This document shows positions 53,286-62,672 of a stretch of 64,000 nt of DNA, one piece after another; within the stretch, counting starts at the first letter, position 1, and every line of letters starts with the position of its first letter. The translations under genes were made by a program, and so were the position numbers. The stretch is from NCBI RefSeq assembly GCF_000016825.1, contig NC_009513.1:441501-505500 (forward strand), read 5' to 3'. This stretch comes from Limosilactobacillus reuteri subsp. reuteri (GTDB lineage Bacteria > Bacillota > Bacilli > Lactobacillales > Lactobacillaceae). The notes under the pieces are model-generated. The model worked only from the letters and a program-made list of their open reading frames with translations, did not search any database and was not told the DNA's origin.

Positions 53286-54048
53286 ATCCTTCAGCCACTA
53301 GTGTTTGAAGTTCATCAAGTGTTTGTGGCTTAGATGAATGCGCTAGCCAAATTGCTTTAAAGTCGGCCCACCAGTGCTCGATAACTGCGTTATCTGCTGG
53401 TGTACCAGGAGCTGAATAGCTATGTTGACTATTATTGCTAGTTAAATATTGATTGAACGCCTTAGAAGTATAAGCAGCTCCGCGATCAGTATGAATAAGT
53501 GGGGCTAATACACCTTCTTGTTTCTGAGCTTTCTTGAATACTTGAATTGCTCCCTCACTAGTTTCTGTTGGGGTAATTAGCCAGCTAATTGGAAATTGAC
53601 CATATAAATCAAGAACCACATGTAAACGAACTTTATAATTATGAATATTGTAGGCGAGTTCTGTTGTATCAGTTACCCAAACCTGATTAGCTGCTTCCTG
53701 TTTAAATTGACGATTAAGTATATTTTCAGCTTGATAGGTTTGACGTTCCTTGTCGCGTTTTCTTTTAGCTTGACGATAGTCAGCTTTAATCCCATGTTCC
53801 TTCATAATTCTAATAACTCGTTTTTTGTTGACCAAATATCCAAGACCTGCACGCTTAATAAGACGAGTCATTTTCCCATAGCCAATACTTTGCTTATTAG
53901 TTTTCTCAATTTCTTTAATCAAATTAAGGATCTCTTGATCCTGGATATCCTTAGTAGTTAATTCTCGTTTTAGCCACTTATAGTAGGCTTGCCGGCTTAC
54001 TTTAGCCGCTTTAACTAGTTCTGATACTGTATAACCGTCTTTAATCAT
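53284..54048 (-). CDS. IS3-family transposase OrfB, C-terminally truncated
   Basis: A 254-residue rve-type integrase core. The DDE residues are still present: Asp in QVWVTDTTELAY, Asp in LIHTDRGAAYTS and Glu in NAVIEHWWADFK. Full-length relatives continue about 30 residues further to a YNNxRI...GLTP motif; here the frame ends at LQTLVAEG through a stop created at the deletion junction. Activity is unlikely. ATG overlaps the OrfA stop (ATGA). Confidence 0.85.
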   Translation of the reverse strand: MIKDGYTVSELVKAAKVSRQAYYKWLKRELTTKDIQDQEILNLIKEIEKTNKQSIGYGKMTRLIKRAGLGYLVNKKRVIRIMKEHGIKADYRQAKRKRDKERQTYQAENILNRQFKQEAANQVWVTDTTELAYNIHNYKVRLHVVLDLYGQFPISWLITPTETSEGAIQVFKKAQKQEGVLAPLIHTDRGAAYTSKAFNQYLTSNNSQHSYSAPGTPADNAVIEHWWADFKAIWLAHSSKPQTLDELQTLVAEG

Positions 54049-54761
54049 TTCTTGAATCGCTTGATATCGTCCGGTCGATGCACCTCCCGATTGCGTATTT
54101 CGACTAATTTTTTTGCGAACGCAATTTGTACCTCGCTTTCTCGTTTCTCAGCTTCTAATTCACGTACTCGTTTTCTCAACCGTTCGAGCTCATTTGTCGG
54201 TTCTTTATCTTTATTTCTGCCACGATTATCTTTTAGTACTTCCCAATTATGATCGTGCAAATATTTACGTACCCACGAATAAACCCGCTGATAACTAATA
54301 TCATACTTACTAGCTGCTTCTTTATAGTTGTTCTGGTGGTTAATCGTCCACTGCACAATCTGCTTTTTCTCATCAAAGGATACTTTCCGGCCCATTTTCT
54401 TAACTCGCTTTCTTGTTGCGTAAGCAACAGTTAGTTTGTCACTATTGTACTGGATAATCCATTGTTTTAGTTGAGAAATATGGCGTATTTTGTACTTAAT
54501 TAAAACCTCACGACTAGCCAGTCCGTTAAGCTGATAATCTTTCACCGCGGCAATCTTTGTCTTAAGTGAATATTTTTGGTTATGTTTAGGACGAATTAAT
54601 CCTGCCAGTCCTGCTAATAAAAATTGTTTAATCCATTTAGTCATGTTCGCTGTTCTCACTTCGTGATAGTCAGCGAATACTCCTAATGAGCAATCTGAAT
54701 CCTGATAATTACTTAGTAATCTTAATTTTTCTGTTGTGGAATAACTAGAAACGAAAAACAC
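54045..54761 (-). CDS. IS3-family transposase OrfA
   Basis: A 238-residue protein with two or three helix-turn-helix segments (YSLKTKIAAVKDYQLNGLAS; EAASKYDISYQRVYSWVRKY) and a C-terminal leucine-zipper-like coiled coil (NELERLRKRVRELEAEKRES), the IS150-group OrfA layout. The first start is GTG at 54761, with a G-rich run overlapping it, so the true start is uncertain. Confidence 0.85.
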   Translation of the reverse strand: MFFVSSYSTTEKLRLLSNYQDSDCSLGVFADYHEVRTANMTKWIKQFLLAGLAGLIRPKHNQKYSLKTKIAAVKDYQLNGLASREVLIKYKIRHISQLKQWIIQYNSDKLTVAYATRKRVKKMGRKVSFDEKKQIVQWTINHQNNYKEAASKYDISYQRVYSWVRKYLHDHNWEVLKDNRGRNKDKEPTNELERLRKRVRELEAEKRESEVQIAFAKKLVEIRNREVHRPDDIKRFKK

Positions 54762-54869
54762 CCCCTAGAATTGGCACTTTTATTATTTAAAGTGTCAACC
54801 CTAAAGGGTATTGTACGAATTTACCATTAGCGGTTTATTCCTTCTGTACTCCTTTTTGCGTTAAAAATA

Positions 54870-55463
54870 TTAATTATCATAATTGCCGGTGATTGGGTTC
54901 ATTTCATGGATTTGGTTTGTAGTGGGGTCATATTGATAGGTACCAGTAAGATGAGCTACATTTGGATCGCCGCCTTGGTTATTGCGAACTTCAATTTGAT
55001 AATTATTGTTTTGATTATTCTTAGTCATGTAATAATGATTGCCATCTTGTTGAATGCCACTTGTCTTCACAAAACTTGTTAGGACTTGTTGATCATTTTG
55101 TGATGAGGAAGTAGTAGTTGCTGATTGGCTGCTAGGATTACTAGTTACTGATGAACTAGGAGCTTTTACCGTTTGATTAGTTGATTTTGCTGAACTGTTA
55201 GTTACCTTTGAATTTGCGCTTGTTGAGCTTGTATTTGTTGAAGAAGTGGACTGTACACTAGTAGGTGTAGATGTGGAGGCTTGACCCTTTGCTTTTTCGC
55301 TACTAGTAGAGGAGGCCGCCTTCTTACTTGTTTGTTGACTTACTTTTGTCGCGGAAGTAGATGTTTTTGTTGGGGCTGCTGCACTATTCGTACACCCAGC
55401 TAGTCCTAGGGCGGCTAAAATTACTAACGAACTTGCTAAAACTTTATTTGTCATCTTCATCAT
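54870..55463 (-). CDS. Ser/Thr-rich lipoprotein
   Basis: A 197-residue secreted lipoprotein. The signal peptide MMKMTNKVLASSLVILAALG leads to the lipobox LAGC (Cys24), followed by a low-complexity Ser/Thr/Ala spacer (about 25-125) and a small C-terminal domain (QVLTSFVKTSGIQQDGNHYY ... TGTYQYDPTTNQIHEMN). The long spacer would lift the domain through the wall. The function is unknown. GGGGGG stands before ATG. Confidence 0.8.
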   Translation of the reverse strand: MMKMTNKVLASSLVILAALGLAGCTNSAAAPTKTSTSATKVSQQTSKKAASSTSSEKAKGQASTSTPTSVQSTSSTNTSSTSANSKVTNSSAKSTNQTVKAPSSSVTSNPSSQSATTTSSSQNDQQVLTSFVKTSGIQQDGNHYYMTKNNQNNNYQIEVRNNQGGDPNVAHLTGTYQYDPTTNQIHEMNPITGNYDN

Positions 55464-55653
55464 TTTAATGCCCCCCTCAACTTCTCTTTTTTATAAAATT
55501 CTTATAACTATATTATACCGTCTTTTGAAATGATTTTGTAATATTTTTAACTTATTTGTCACAATTAACCAATTATGTTTAATAATTTCTTAGATATTTT
55601 TCCTTTGTCTGATTTACGTTAAAATAAACTCTATTGAGGAAGTGAATTAAACG

Positions 55654-56673
55654 ATGAATAAATACGATTTAACAATTACCAAATTACATCAAATGGTTAA
55701 AGAAGGAATTGTTCCGGGAGTTAGCTATGTGATTTTTGACCGTCAACATACGATTAAGGAAGTAACGGGGATGGCTCAAGTGTACCCTGAGACTGAATTA
55801 TTAAAACCTGGTATGCTCTATGATGTGGCCTCATTAACAAAAGTAATAGGGACAGTTCCAGTTATTGCCATGCTTATTCAAAAAGGAGCATTGTCTTTAG
55901 ATGATCCGATAAAGAAGTATTTACCTGAATTTAATGATAACCGACCAACTATTCGAAATCTTCTTACCCATACTTCTGGGATAGCTGGTTATATTCCACA
56001 TCGTAATGAGTTAACTGCCTCTGAACTAAAGACGGCTTTTTTGACAAGAATGCAGGTGGAGGATAGTTTGAACCATCAAATCAAATATGCGGATGTGAAC
56101 TATTTGTATTTGGGATGGATTATTGAACGAATTTATAATCAGCCGGTTCAAAAAGTTATTGCAGAACAGGTTCTTAAACCATTAAATATGCCAACTGCGA
56201 CATTTAATCCTCATCCAGCTAACTGTGTACCAACAGAAGTACAAGAAAAACGTGGCTTGATTAGGGGAGAAACTCATGATCCTAAGGGGTATATTTTAGG
56301 AGAAAGTTGTGGATGTGCAGGCCTCTTTGCATCGTTGAAAGATTTGGAGATTTTTAGTCATGCGCTGATTGAAAATAATTTAAATGGTCTTCTTACTTCT
56401 GAAACAATTGATCTTTTTTTTACAGATCAAACACGAATTCCTGGTCCGCATAGCCGTTCGCTGGGATGGAAACTATTTCATGCTAAAGATCATCACCTTT
56501 TGATTAGCCATACTGGGTTTACGGGAACTTGGATGGTGTTAGATCGTCAAACTGACCAAGGCTTTATTGTATTAACTAATCGTGTTCATCCAAGTGCCAA
56601 AAACCAAGAATTTTTAGCTGCTCGTGACCAACTTTTTGCAATTTATTTAACAGAAAAAGAAAAAACTTTGTGA
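55654..56673 (+). CDS. serine hydrolase, beta-lactamase class C-like
   Basis: A 339-residue penicillin-binding-protein-like hydrolase. Catalytic Ser60-x-x-Lys63 is in VASLTKVIG, the Tyr motif in KYADVNYLYLG, and the third motif is HTGFTG. No signal peptide or membrane anchor is visible, so it is probably cytoplasmic, as for the EstB-type esterases of this fold. The substrate could be a peptide, an ester or a muropeptide. A monocistronic gene ahead of the arc cluster. Confidence 0.85.
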   Translation: MNKYDLTITKLHQMVKEGIVPGVSYVIFDRQHTIKEVTGMAQVYPETELLKPGMLYDVASLTKVIGTVPVIAMLIQKGALSLDDPIKKYLPEFNDNRPTIRNLLTHTSGIAGYIPHRNELTASELKTAFLTRMQVEDSLNHQIKYADVNYLYLGWIIERIYNQPVQKVIAEQVLKPLNMPTATFNPHPANCVPTEVQEKRGLIRGETHDPKGYILGESCGCAGLFASLKDLEIFSHALIENNLNGLLTSETIDLFFTDQTRIPGPHSRSLGWKLFHAKDHHLLISHTGFTGTWMVLDRQTDQGFIVLTNRVHPSAKNQEFLAARDQLFAIYLTEKEKTL

Positions 56674-56808
56674 AATTTATATGCAATCAATTGAATAACC
56701 GCTTTCACAGAATATGCGCTTTAGGGGTAAAAAATGTATAAAGACTGTTGATAATTTATATTAATAACTTCTTTTTATATAATTCACTAAATATTGATTT
56801 GACGGCAT

Positions 56809-56837
56809 TTGACAACGTTTACATAAACTAATATGAT
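56809..56837 (+). promoter_or_regulatory. arcA promoter with overlapping cre
   Basis: TTGACA (56809-56814), a 17-base spacer and TATGAT (56832-56837) make a near-perfect promoter. TGACAACGTTTACA (56810-56823) matches the cre consensus at 13 of 14 positions and covers the -35 box, so CcpA would repress arcA on glucose. A weaker cre-like site lies at 56694-56707. TTTGAAGTAT, half of the arcB box, lies on the minus strand at 56855-56864. Confidence 0.8.
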
Positions 56838-56880
56838 GTAGTTGTAGTCAAGTGATACTTCAAAAAAGGAGTGATATTGT

Positions 56881-58113
56881 ATGCAAAGTCCAATTCATGT
56901 TACATCAGAAATTGGGAAGCTTAAGACAGTTATGTTGCATCGACCAGGTAAGGAAATCGAAAATGTTTATCCTGAAATTCTTCACCGGATGCTTGTAGAT
57001 GATATTCCATACTTACCGATCGCTCAAGAAGAACATGACCTTTTTGCGCAAACATTACGTGATAACGGCGCAGAAGTCTTGTATCTTGAAGATTTATTAA
57101 CAGACGCACTGGCAGATGATAATATCAAAGATGAATTCCTTGAAAAGATCATCGCTGAATCTGGTTATGCTGCTGGAGCAATCCATGACGGCTTAAAGGA
57201 ATTCTTGCTTAGTTTCAGTACTAAGGATATGGTTAACAAGATTATTGCTGGTGTACGTAAAGATGAAATTAAAACAAAGTATGCTTCGCTTGCCGAATTA
57301 GCAGAAGATAAGGATTACCCATTCTATATGGATCCAATGCCAAATGCATACTTTACGCGTGACCAACAGGCATGTATCGGGGATGGAATTACCATTAATC
57401 ACATGACCTTTAAGGCACGTCAACGCGAATCTCTCTTTACTGAGTACATCATTAAGCACAATAAGCGTTTTGCTGACAAGGGTGTTGAAGTATGGCGAAA
57501 CCGTTATCCTGAAGGCCGGATTGAAGGTGGAGATGAATTAGTTCTCAGCGATCATGTATTAGCAATTGGTATTTCTCAACGAACATCTGCAAAGGCTATT
57601 ACAGAATTAGCTGAAAGTCTCTTTGAAAAGTCTGATTACGATACAGTAATTGCTATCCATATTCCTCACAATCACGCAATGATGCACCTTGATACTGTGT
57701 TTACAATGATTAACTATGATCAATTTACAGTTCATCCAGCAATCTTACGTGATGGTGGACATGTTGATGCATACATTATGCACCCAGGTAATAATGGTGA
57801 AATTTCAATTACTCATGAAACAAATCTTAAAGAAATTTTGAAGAAGGCACTTGATAAGCCGGAAATTGATTTAATTCCTACTGGTGGCGGTGATCCAATT
57901 ATTGCCCCACGTGAACAGTGGAATGACGGTTCTAACACGCTAGCAATTGCCCCTGGTGTAGTTGTAACTTATGATCGGAACTATGTCTCAAACGATTTGC
58001 TGCGTAAGCATGGCATTCTCGTTCACGAGGTTCGTTCAAGCGAATTATCACGGGGTCGTGGTGGCCCACGGTGCATGTCATGTCCAATTGTTCGTGAAGA
58101 TCTCAAGAAATAA
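56881..58113 (+). CDS. arcA: arginine deiminase
   Basis: A 410-residue enzyme hydrolysing arginine to citrulline and ammonia, the entry step of the ADI pathway for ATP and acid resistance. The substrate loops [12 protein letters not shown] and RIEGGDE, the His in [19 protein letters not shown], and the C-terminal nucleophile Cys in [13 protein letters not shown] are visible. GGAGTG lies before ATG. argR and two antiporter genes follow; arcB and arcC are about 18 kb upstream. Confidence 0.97.
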
Positions 58114-58123
58114 ATAAGATAAT

Positions 58124-58180
58124 GAAAGCAGCAAATTTATCTGAGTAATCTAGAAAGGGTATAATTTTGCTGCTTTTTCT
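58124..58180 (+). terminator. arcA terminator
   Basis: AAAGCAGCAAATTTAT pairs with ATAATTTTGCTGCTTT, followed by T-rich sequence. It lies between arcA and the regulator gene. Confidence 0.7.
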
Positions 58181-58223
58181 TGTATCATTTTAGTGTAATC
58201 AACATGATAAGAAGGGAACACGA

Positions 58224-58685
58224 ATGGATCGAAAGGCAAGAAGAAAATATATTGAACAAGTGGTTAATGATCGTAAAATTGAAACGCAAGAAGAATTGCT
58301 TAAGTTTTTAACTGAGGCGGGTTTCGAGACGACACAAGCAACAATTTCAAGAGATATTCATGCGTTGAATATCGTTAAAGCAAATGATGGCGATGGTCAT
58401 ACCCATTATGTTCAACTTCATGTGACACCCGAACATAATTTTGAACGATTATATCAAGGAATTCATGATAATGTGCGGACAATTGAAACTGTTCAATTTA
58501 TGAACGTGATCAAAACTGCACTAAATTCTAGTTATGCGACGATTTTGGCTGGAATGTTTGATGAACTTGATATTCCGGAAGTTGTGGGCACACTTGCTGG
58601 AAATGACACCTTGATTATCATTAGTAAAGATAATGATGATGCTAAAATGGTTTATGACTTAATCATTCAACACATGCATTCATAA
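58224..58685 (+). CDS. argR: arginine repressor family regulator (ArgR/AhrC/ArcR)
   Basis: A 153-residue regulator. The N-terminal winged helix has QEELLKFLTEAGFETTQATISRDI, and the C-terminal oligomerisation/arginine-binding domain has VGTLAGNDTLIII, where the usual GTxAGDDT reads GNDT: the first Asp is Asn. It sits between arcA and arcD1, so it probably controls arginine catabolism. Lactic acid bacteria often have two ArgR paralogues that act together; whether this one activates or represses is unknown. Confidence 0.9.
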   Translation: MDRKARRKYIEQVVNDRKIETQEELLKFLTEAGFETTQATISRDIHALNIVKANDGDGHTHYVQLHVTPEHNFERLYQGIHDNVRTIETVQFMNVIKTALNSSYATILAGMFDELDIPEVVGTLAGNDTLIIISKDNDDAKMVYDLIIQHMHS

Positions 58686-58705
58686 ACTGCATAGGAGGGA
58701 TATTT

Positions 58706-60127
58706 ATGGATGAACAAAAGAAAGGTATTGGTAGAGGCGAATTGATCGCCTTAATTGTAAGTTCATGTATCGGTACCGGAATATTTGGTATTACTAGTGA
58801 TGTGGCAGCGGCGGCGGCACCAGGTCCTGCCCTGTTAGCTTGGATTTTTGTTGGAATTGGTTTTTTGATGTTAGTTCTCTCGCTAAATAATTTATCTGAA
58901 AAGCGACCAGATCTTACTTCAGGGATTTTCTCATATGCTGGTGCCGGTTTTGGGCCATTAGGTGAATTTATTTCTGGATGGTCTTACTGGTTATCCGCAT
59001 GGCTGGGAAATATTGCTTTTGCCACCATGTTGATGAGTTCAATTGGAACGTTCTTCCCAACCTTTAAAGGTGGTCAAAATTTACCATCGATTATTATTGC
59101 CATCATCTTCTGTTGGCTATTAACAATCTTAGTTAACAATGGTGTTGAAAGTGCATCTTTTGTTAACATGATTGGAACAATCTGCAAGGTTTTACCATTA
59201 GTTATCTTTATTATTATGATGGTTGTTTGCTTCAAGGCTGGGATGTTCACAGCAGATTTCTGGGGCCGAGTTGCCAATAATGCTTCTCACGGCACTACAA
59301 CTGGGTCTGTTTGGGAACAAATGAAAGGTACCCTAATGACCTTAATTTGGGTATTTATCGGTGTTGAAGGTGCTTCTGTTATGGCAAGTCGGGCAAAGTC
59401 CCTTACAGCCGCTCGTGAAGCTTCTCTCATCAGTTTTGGTCTTTTAGTAGTTATCTATGTATTAATTTCAATTTTACCTTATGGTGCATTAACTCGGGCA
59501 GAATTAGCCGGCATGGGACAACCAGCTATTGGTCATGTTCTTCAAGCAACCGTTGGTAGTTGGGGCTCAATTTTAATCAATGTTGGTTTAATCATCTCAA
59601 CAATTGTTTCCTGGCTTTCTTGGACAATGCTCCCAGCCGAAACAACAATGTTAGTTGCCGATGATAAGGCAATGCCAAAAATCTGGGGAAAGGTTAATGC
59701 CAAAAAAGCACCAACTGCTTCCTTGATGATTACAGCGGTATTGCAAACAATCTTCTTGTTCTCATTGCTTTTCACTGATAAAGCCTATGAATTCGCATAT
59801 TCCTTATGTAGTGCAGCAATTTTATTCTCATACTTATTTGTTGGACTTTACCAAATGAAATACAGTTCTGCACACCAAGAATGGGGACAATTTACAATTG
59901 GTTTGCTCTCTGCTGCATTCATGTTCGCATGTATGTTCCTTGCTGGATGGCAAGAAGTCTTATTAGTTTCAATTAGTTTTATTCCTGGATTCTACATTTA
60001 CTACTTAGCATGTAAAGAAAATAATCGTAAAGTTACAACTGCTGAAAAGTGGACAATGGCGCTAATTTTAATCCTAAGTGTTATTGCAATTTGGCTTGTT
60101 GCTAATGGAACTATTGCCATCGGCTAG
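58706..60127 (+). CDS. arcD: arginine/ornithine antiporter
   Basis: A 473-residue APC-superfamily protein with 12-13 helices. LIALIVSSCIGTGIFGITSD and the WVFIGVEGASVMASRAKS segment match ArcD-type electroneutral arginine/ornithine exchangers. It follows argR by 20 bases with AGGAGGG before ATG. A close relative follows immediately. Confidence 0.9.
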   Translation: MDEQKKGIGRGELIALIVSSCIGTGIFGITSDVAAAAAPGPALLAWIFVGIGFLMLVLSLNNLSEKRPDLTSGIFSYAGAGFGPLGEFISGWSYWLSAWLGNIAFATMLMSSIGTFFPTFKGGQNLPSIIIAIIFCWLLTILVNNGVESASFVNMIGTICKVLPLVIFIIMMVVCFKAGMFTADFWGRVANNASHGTTTGSVWEQMKGTLMTLIWVFIGVEGASVMASRAKSLTAAREASLISFGLLVVIYVLISILPYGALTRAELAGMGQPAIGHVLQATVGSWGSILINVGLIISTIVSWLSWTMLPAETTMLVADDKAMPKIWGKVNAKKAPTASLMITAVLQTIFLFSLLFTDKAYEFAYSLCSAAILFSYLFVGLYQMKYSSAHQEWGQFTIGLLSAAFMFACMFLAGWQEVLLVSISFIPGFYIYYLACKENNRKVTTAEKWTMALILILSVIAIWLVANGTIAIG

Positions 60128-60184
60128 GTAAATAATGTATAATTATTCCACATTTCAAGAATATTTATAAGTGAGGTGATTAAG

Positions 60185-61582
60185 GTGAAGGAAAAGAAGT
60201 TAAATCTCTTCCTCTTAATCACCTTAATTGTAGGAACGATTATTGGTGGTGGGATTTTTAATAGTCCGACCGATTTAATTTTGAAAGCAAATCCAATGGC
60301 TGCATTAGTTACCTGGTTAATTGGTGGCTTCGGGATTTTGATGCTAGTACTAGTTTTTTACAAGCTTTCTGTTATTAAGCCGGAGATGAACGGTGGAATT
60401 TATACTTATGCAAAAGAAGGCTTTGGTAACTATATTGGTTTTAACTCCTTTTGGGGATATTGGATGGGAGCAGTTTTTGGTAACATTGCCTTTATCTCGC
60501 TCTTTTTTAAGACCTTAAATAGTATGCTCGGGACGCATCAACTTTCGCCATTAATGTGTTTTATCGGGGGCTCAATTATTCTGTGGGGATACACTGCGAT
60601 TACATGGTTTGGTGTCCGCGAGGCAAGTATCCTTAATGCCGTCATTACGATTATTAAGATCTTACCGCTTTTATTAGTTGTTATTGTTGGTGTCTTTGCA
60701 TTCCAGCCGCATATTTTTAATGTTCCTGATTGGACAAACATTCTTGCCGTTAATCAAACGCAAGTCCCATTTAAAGACCAGATTAGTGGTGCGATGAGTA
60801 CTATTGTGTGGTGTTTTGTTGGGATTGAAGCAGCTGTTTCAATGTCACGTCGGGCAAAGCAGCCACGTGATGTGGGGTTAGCAACGATTATTAGCTTTGT
60901 AATTGTATTGGTCCTCTATATTTCAATCTCTATTATTCCAATGGGGATTCTACCTGCTAAAGAACTTAGCCAGACTTCAGTTCCACTGGCAGCAGCGCTT
61001 AGTCATACAGCATTAGGAATAGTAGGGAGTCTTATTATTAAAATTGGCTTACTGATTTCTCTATTAGGGGCATTATTAAGTTGGTTTATGATTGGACCAG
61101 AAATTGCATACGTAACCAGTTATGATCGGGATATGCCGCGAGCATTTAAACTTGTTAATCGCCATGGTGTTCCTGGCTTTGCATTAATTGTATATACAAT
61201 TATTATGCAAGTATGTTTACTAGTTTTACTGCTTCCACAGCTTCAAATGGCCTATACAATTGCATATACTTTAGCTGCGACGATGACCTTAGTTGCTTAC
61301 CTGCTCTCTGCGTTATATGGGTTGAAGCTAGCAATTAGCGAAAAAATGGGCCTTGGCTTTAAGATTATTGCTACGTTAGCTTCTCTTTATTCCGTCTATA
61401 TGTTAGTTGCTTCGGGACTTGAATATGTATTTGCAAGTGCGATTATTTTTGCGCTAGGAATACCATTATTTGCCGGGGCTCCTAATAAAATGAGTAAGAA
61501 AGAAAGGTGGTTAGCAACAATTATTGCCTTAGCAGCTGTGATTGCGCTGATGTTGATTATTACTGGAAAGATTAATTTTTAA
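60185..61582 (+). CDS. second arginine/ornithine antiporter-like APC permease
   Basis: A 465-residue APC protein related to the upstream arcD (TLIVGTIIGGGIFNSPTDLI; CFVGIEAAVSMSRRAKQPRD). I start at GTG (60185), 5 bases after GAGGTG, rather than the GTG at 60176 that lies inside that site. It may exchange arginine for citrulline or ornithine, or carry a different basic amino acid. It is the last gene of the arcA-argR-arcD cluster and is followed by a strong hairpin. Confidence 0.88.
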   Translation: MKEKKLNLFLLITLIVGTIIGGGIFNSPTDLILKANPMAALVTWLIGGFGILMLVLVFYKLSVIKPEMNGGIYTYAKEGFGNYIGFNSFWGYWMGAVFGNIAFISLFFKTLNSMLGTHQLSPLMCFIGGSIILWGYTAITWFGVREASILNAVITIIKILPLLLVVIVGVFAFQPHIFNVPDWTNILAVNQTQVPFKDQISGAMSTIVWCFVGIEAAVSMSRRAKQPRDVGLATIISFVIVLVLYISISIIPMGILPAKELSQTSVPLAAALSHTALGIVGSLIIKIGLLISLLGALLSWFMIGPEIAYVTSYDRDMPRAFKLVNRHGVPGFALIVYTIIMQVCLLVLLLPQLQMAYTIAYTLAATMTLVAYLLSALYGLKLAISEKMGLGFKIIATLASLYSVYMLVASGLEYVFASAIIFALGIPLFAGAPNKMSKKERWLATIIALAAVIALMLIITGKINF

Positions 61583-61587
61583 AAATT

Positions 61588-61641
61588 AAAAGGGATGAGG
61601 TTAGAAGGAATTTTTACTTTCCTTCAATCTCATCCCTTTTT
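61588..61641. terminator. bidirectional terminator after the arc cluster
   Basis: AAAAGGGATGAGGTTAGAAGG pairs with CCTTCAATCTCATCCCTTTT with a few mismatches and T5. It also faces the convergent small membrane gene. Confidence 0.8.
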
Positions 61642-61646
61642 GTATT

Positions 61647-61949
61647 CTAATCTTCGCTAGTCATCTTACTTTTCATGTTATCCATTCGCCAGACAACATA
61701 GGTTTCAATCAATGTGATTAGGCTTACCCATAAAATCGTGAAATTTGATGAAGTAAGAAATAGTAAGATGATTAAAATCCAAGATATCCAGTTCCAACGA
61801 CGCTCCAGACGGATAACTTTGGCAAAGCGTGGTGGGATTCTAGTTGGATTTTGAATGGCTAGTGCTTGTAGTTGGGAGAAAAGACGGACTTCCCAAAAAC
61901 TTTCTAGCAAAAAAATAATGGTAAATACAAATGTTATGGTTTGGTTCAC
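61647..61949 (-). CDS. small membrane protein, 100 aa
   Basis: Begins MNQTITFVFTIIFLLESFWE, with three hydrophobic segments (about 4-20, 52-68 and 70-88) and a Lys-rich end. It lies 15 bases after gatD on the same strand and is probably in the murT-gatD operon. The family is unknown to me. Confidence 0.65.
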   Translation of the reverse strand: MNQTITFVFTIIFLLESFWEVRLFSQLQALAIQNPTRIPPRFAKVIRLERRWNWISWILIILLFLTSSNFTILWVSLITLIETYVVWRMDNMKSKMTSED

Positions 61950-61964
61950 TGTTTGTCACCTTAA

Positions 61965-62672
61965 TTAAAATGTAGGTTTAATTTTTAGGGCTTTTTGACT
62001 GCTTAAGTCGGCATCGGGGTATTTATGCTCAAGAGCTGCTAAAAGAATCTTTTTAGCAATCTCACCATTTCTTGTAAGAATGGGACCGTGGAAATAAGAG
62101 CAATAAGTGTTTTTATAGATTGCTCCTTCGGTATGATCTTCACCGTTATTTCCATTACCAGAAATTACTTTACCAAGCGGACGCTCACCTTTTCCTAAGA
62201 ATGTGCGGCCGTTGTGATTTTCAAAGCCATGGTACTCTTGATTGCTTTCTTCGTTTTTGATGGTAATATCTCCAATGAACCGGTGATTGTCTTGACTTAA
62301 AGTATAGTGATCAAGGATTCCAAGTCCCGGAATCTTTTCGCCATCAGCACCGATATAATAGTGGCCGAGAAGTTGATAACCTCCACAAATAGCAAGCAGC
62401 GGCTTTCCATCATTAATAAACTTGTCAATTCCTGCTTTTTTGTTTGGAAGATCTTTGGAGACAACAAGTTGTTCGTAATCTTGTCCACCGCCGAAAAGAG
62501 CTAAATCAAAATCTTGTGGATTAAAGTCGTTGTCGATACTAATGACTTTGACATCAATATCGGCATCCATCTGTTTAGCGTAATATTGAAGGGCGATAAT
62601 ATTACCGACATCACTATAAGTATTTAATAAATCGCCGTAGAGGTGGGCGAGGTGTAAGTGATATTTTGCCAT
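61965..62672 (-). CDS. gatD: lipid II isoglutaminyl synthase, glutamine amidotransferase subunit GatD
   Basis: A 235-residue class I glutamine amidotransferase of the CobB/CobQ type. The nucleophile Cys is in LLAICGGYQLLG, the partner His is in YFHGPILTRN, and LFGGGQDYEQ is family-specific. With MurT it amidates D-Glu of the peptidoglycan stem to D-isoglutamine. It overlaps murT by one base, as in other Firmicutes. Confidence 0.95.
   Translation of the reverse strand: MAKYHLHLAHLYGDLLNTYSDVGNIIALQYYAKQMDADIDVKVISIDNDFNPQDFDLALFGGGQDYEQLVVSKDLPNKKAGIDKFINDGKPLLAICGGYQLLGHYYIGADGEKIPGLGILDHYTLSQDNHRFIGDITIKNEESNQEYHGFENHNGRTFLGKGERPLGKVISGNGNNGEDHTEGAIYKNTYCSYFHGPILTRNGEIAKKILLAALEHKYPDADLSSQKALKIKPTF

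Larger units (their letters stand above)
53284..54800 (-). mobile_element. IS3-family element, truncated at its 3' end
   Basis: OrfA and OrfB of an IS150-group IS3 element, with a probable outer end near 54800 (GGGTTGACACTTTAA read on the minus strand). The other end is missing: OrfB loses its last 30 or so residues exactly where the neighbouring element gene loses its start, which indicates a deletion extending from the IS. Confidence 0.75.

Noticed and set aside
46060..54870. attL/attR pair for the element at tRNA-Glu
   Set aside because: By eye no second copy of the tRNA 3' end was found at the right side; a computed search with the last 20 bases of the tRNA would be decisive.
56690..56880. 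ARG boxes for ArgR upstream of arcA
   Set aside because: Several AT-rich half-matches exist, but none reached a convincing palindrome; background AT content makes weak matches meaningless.
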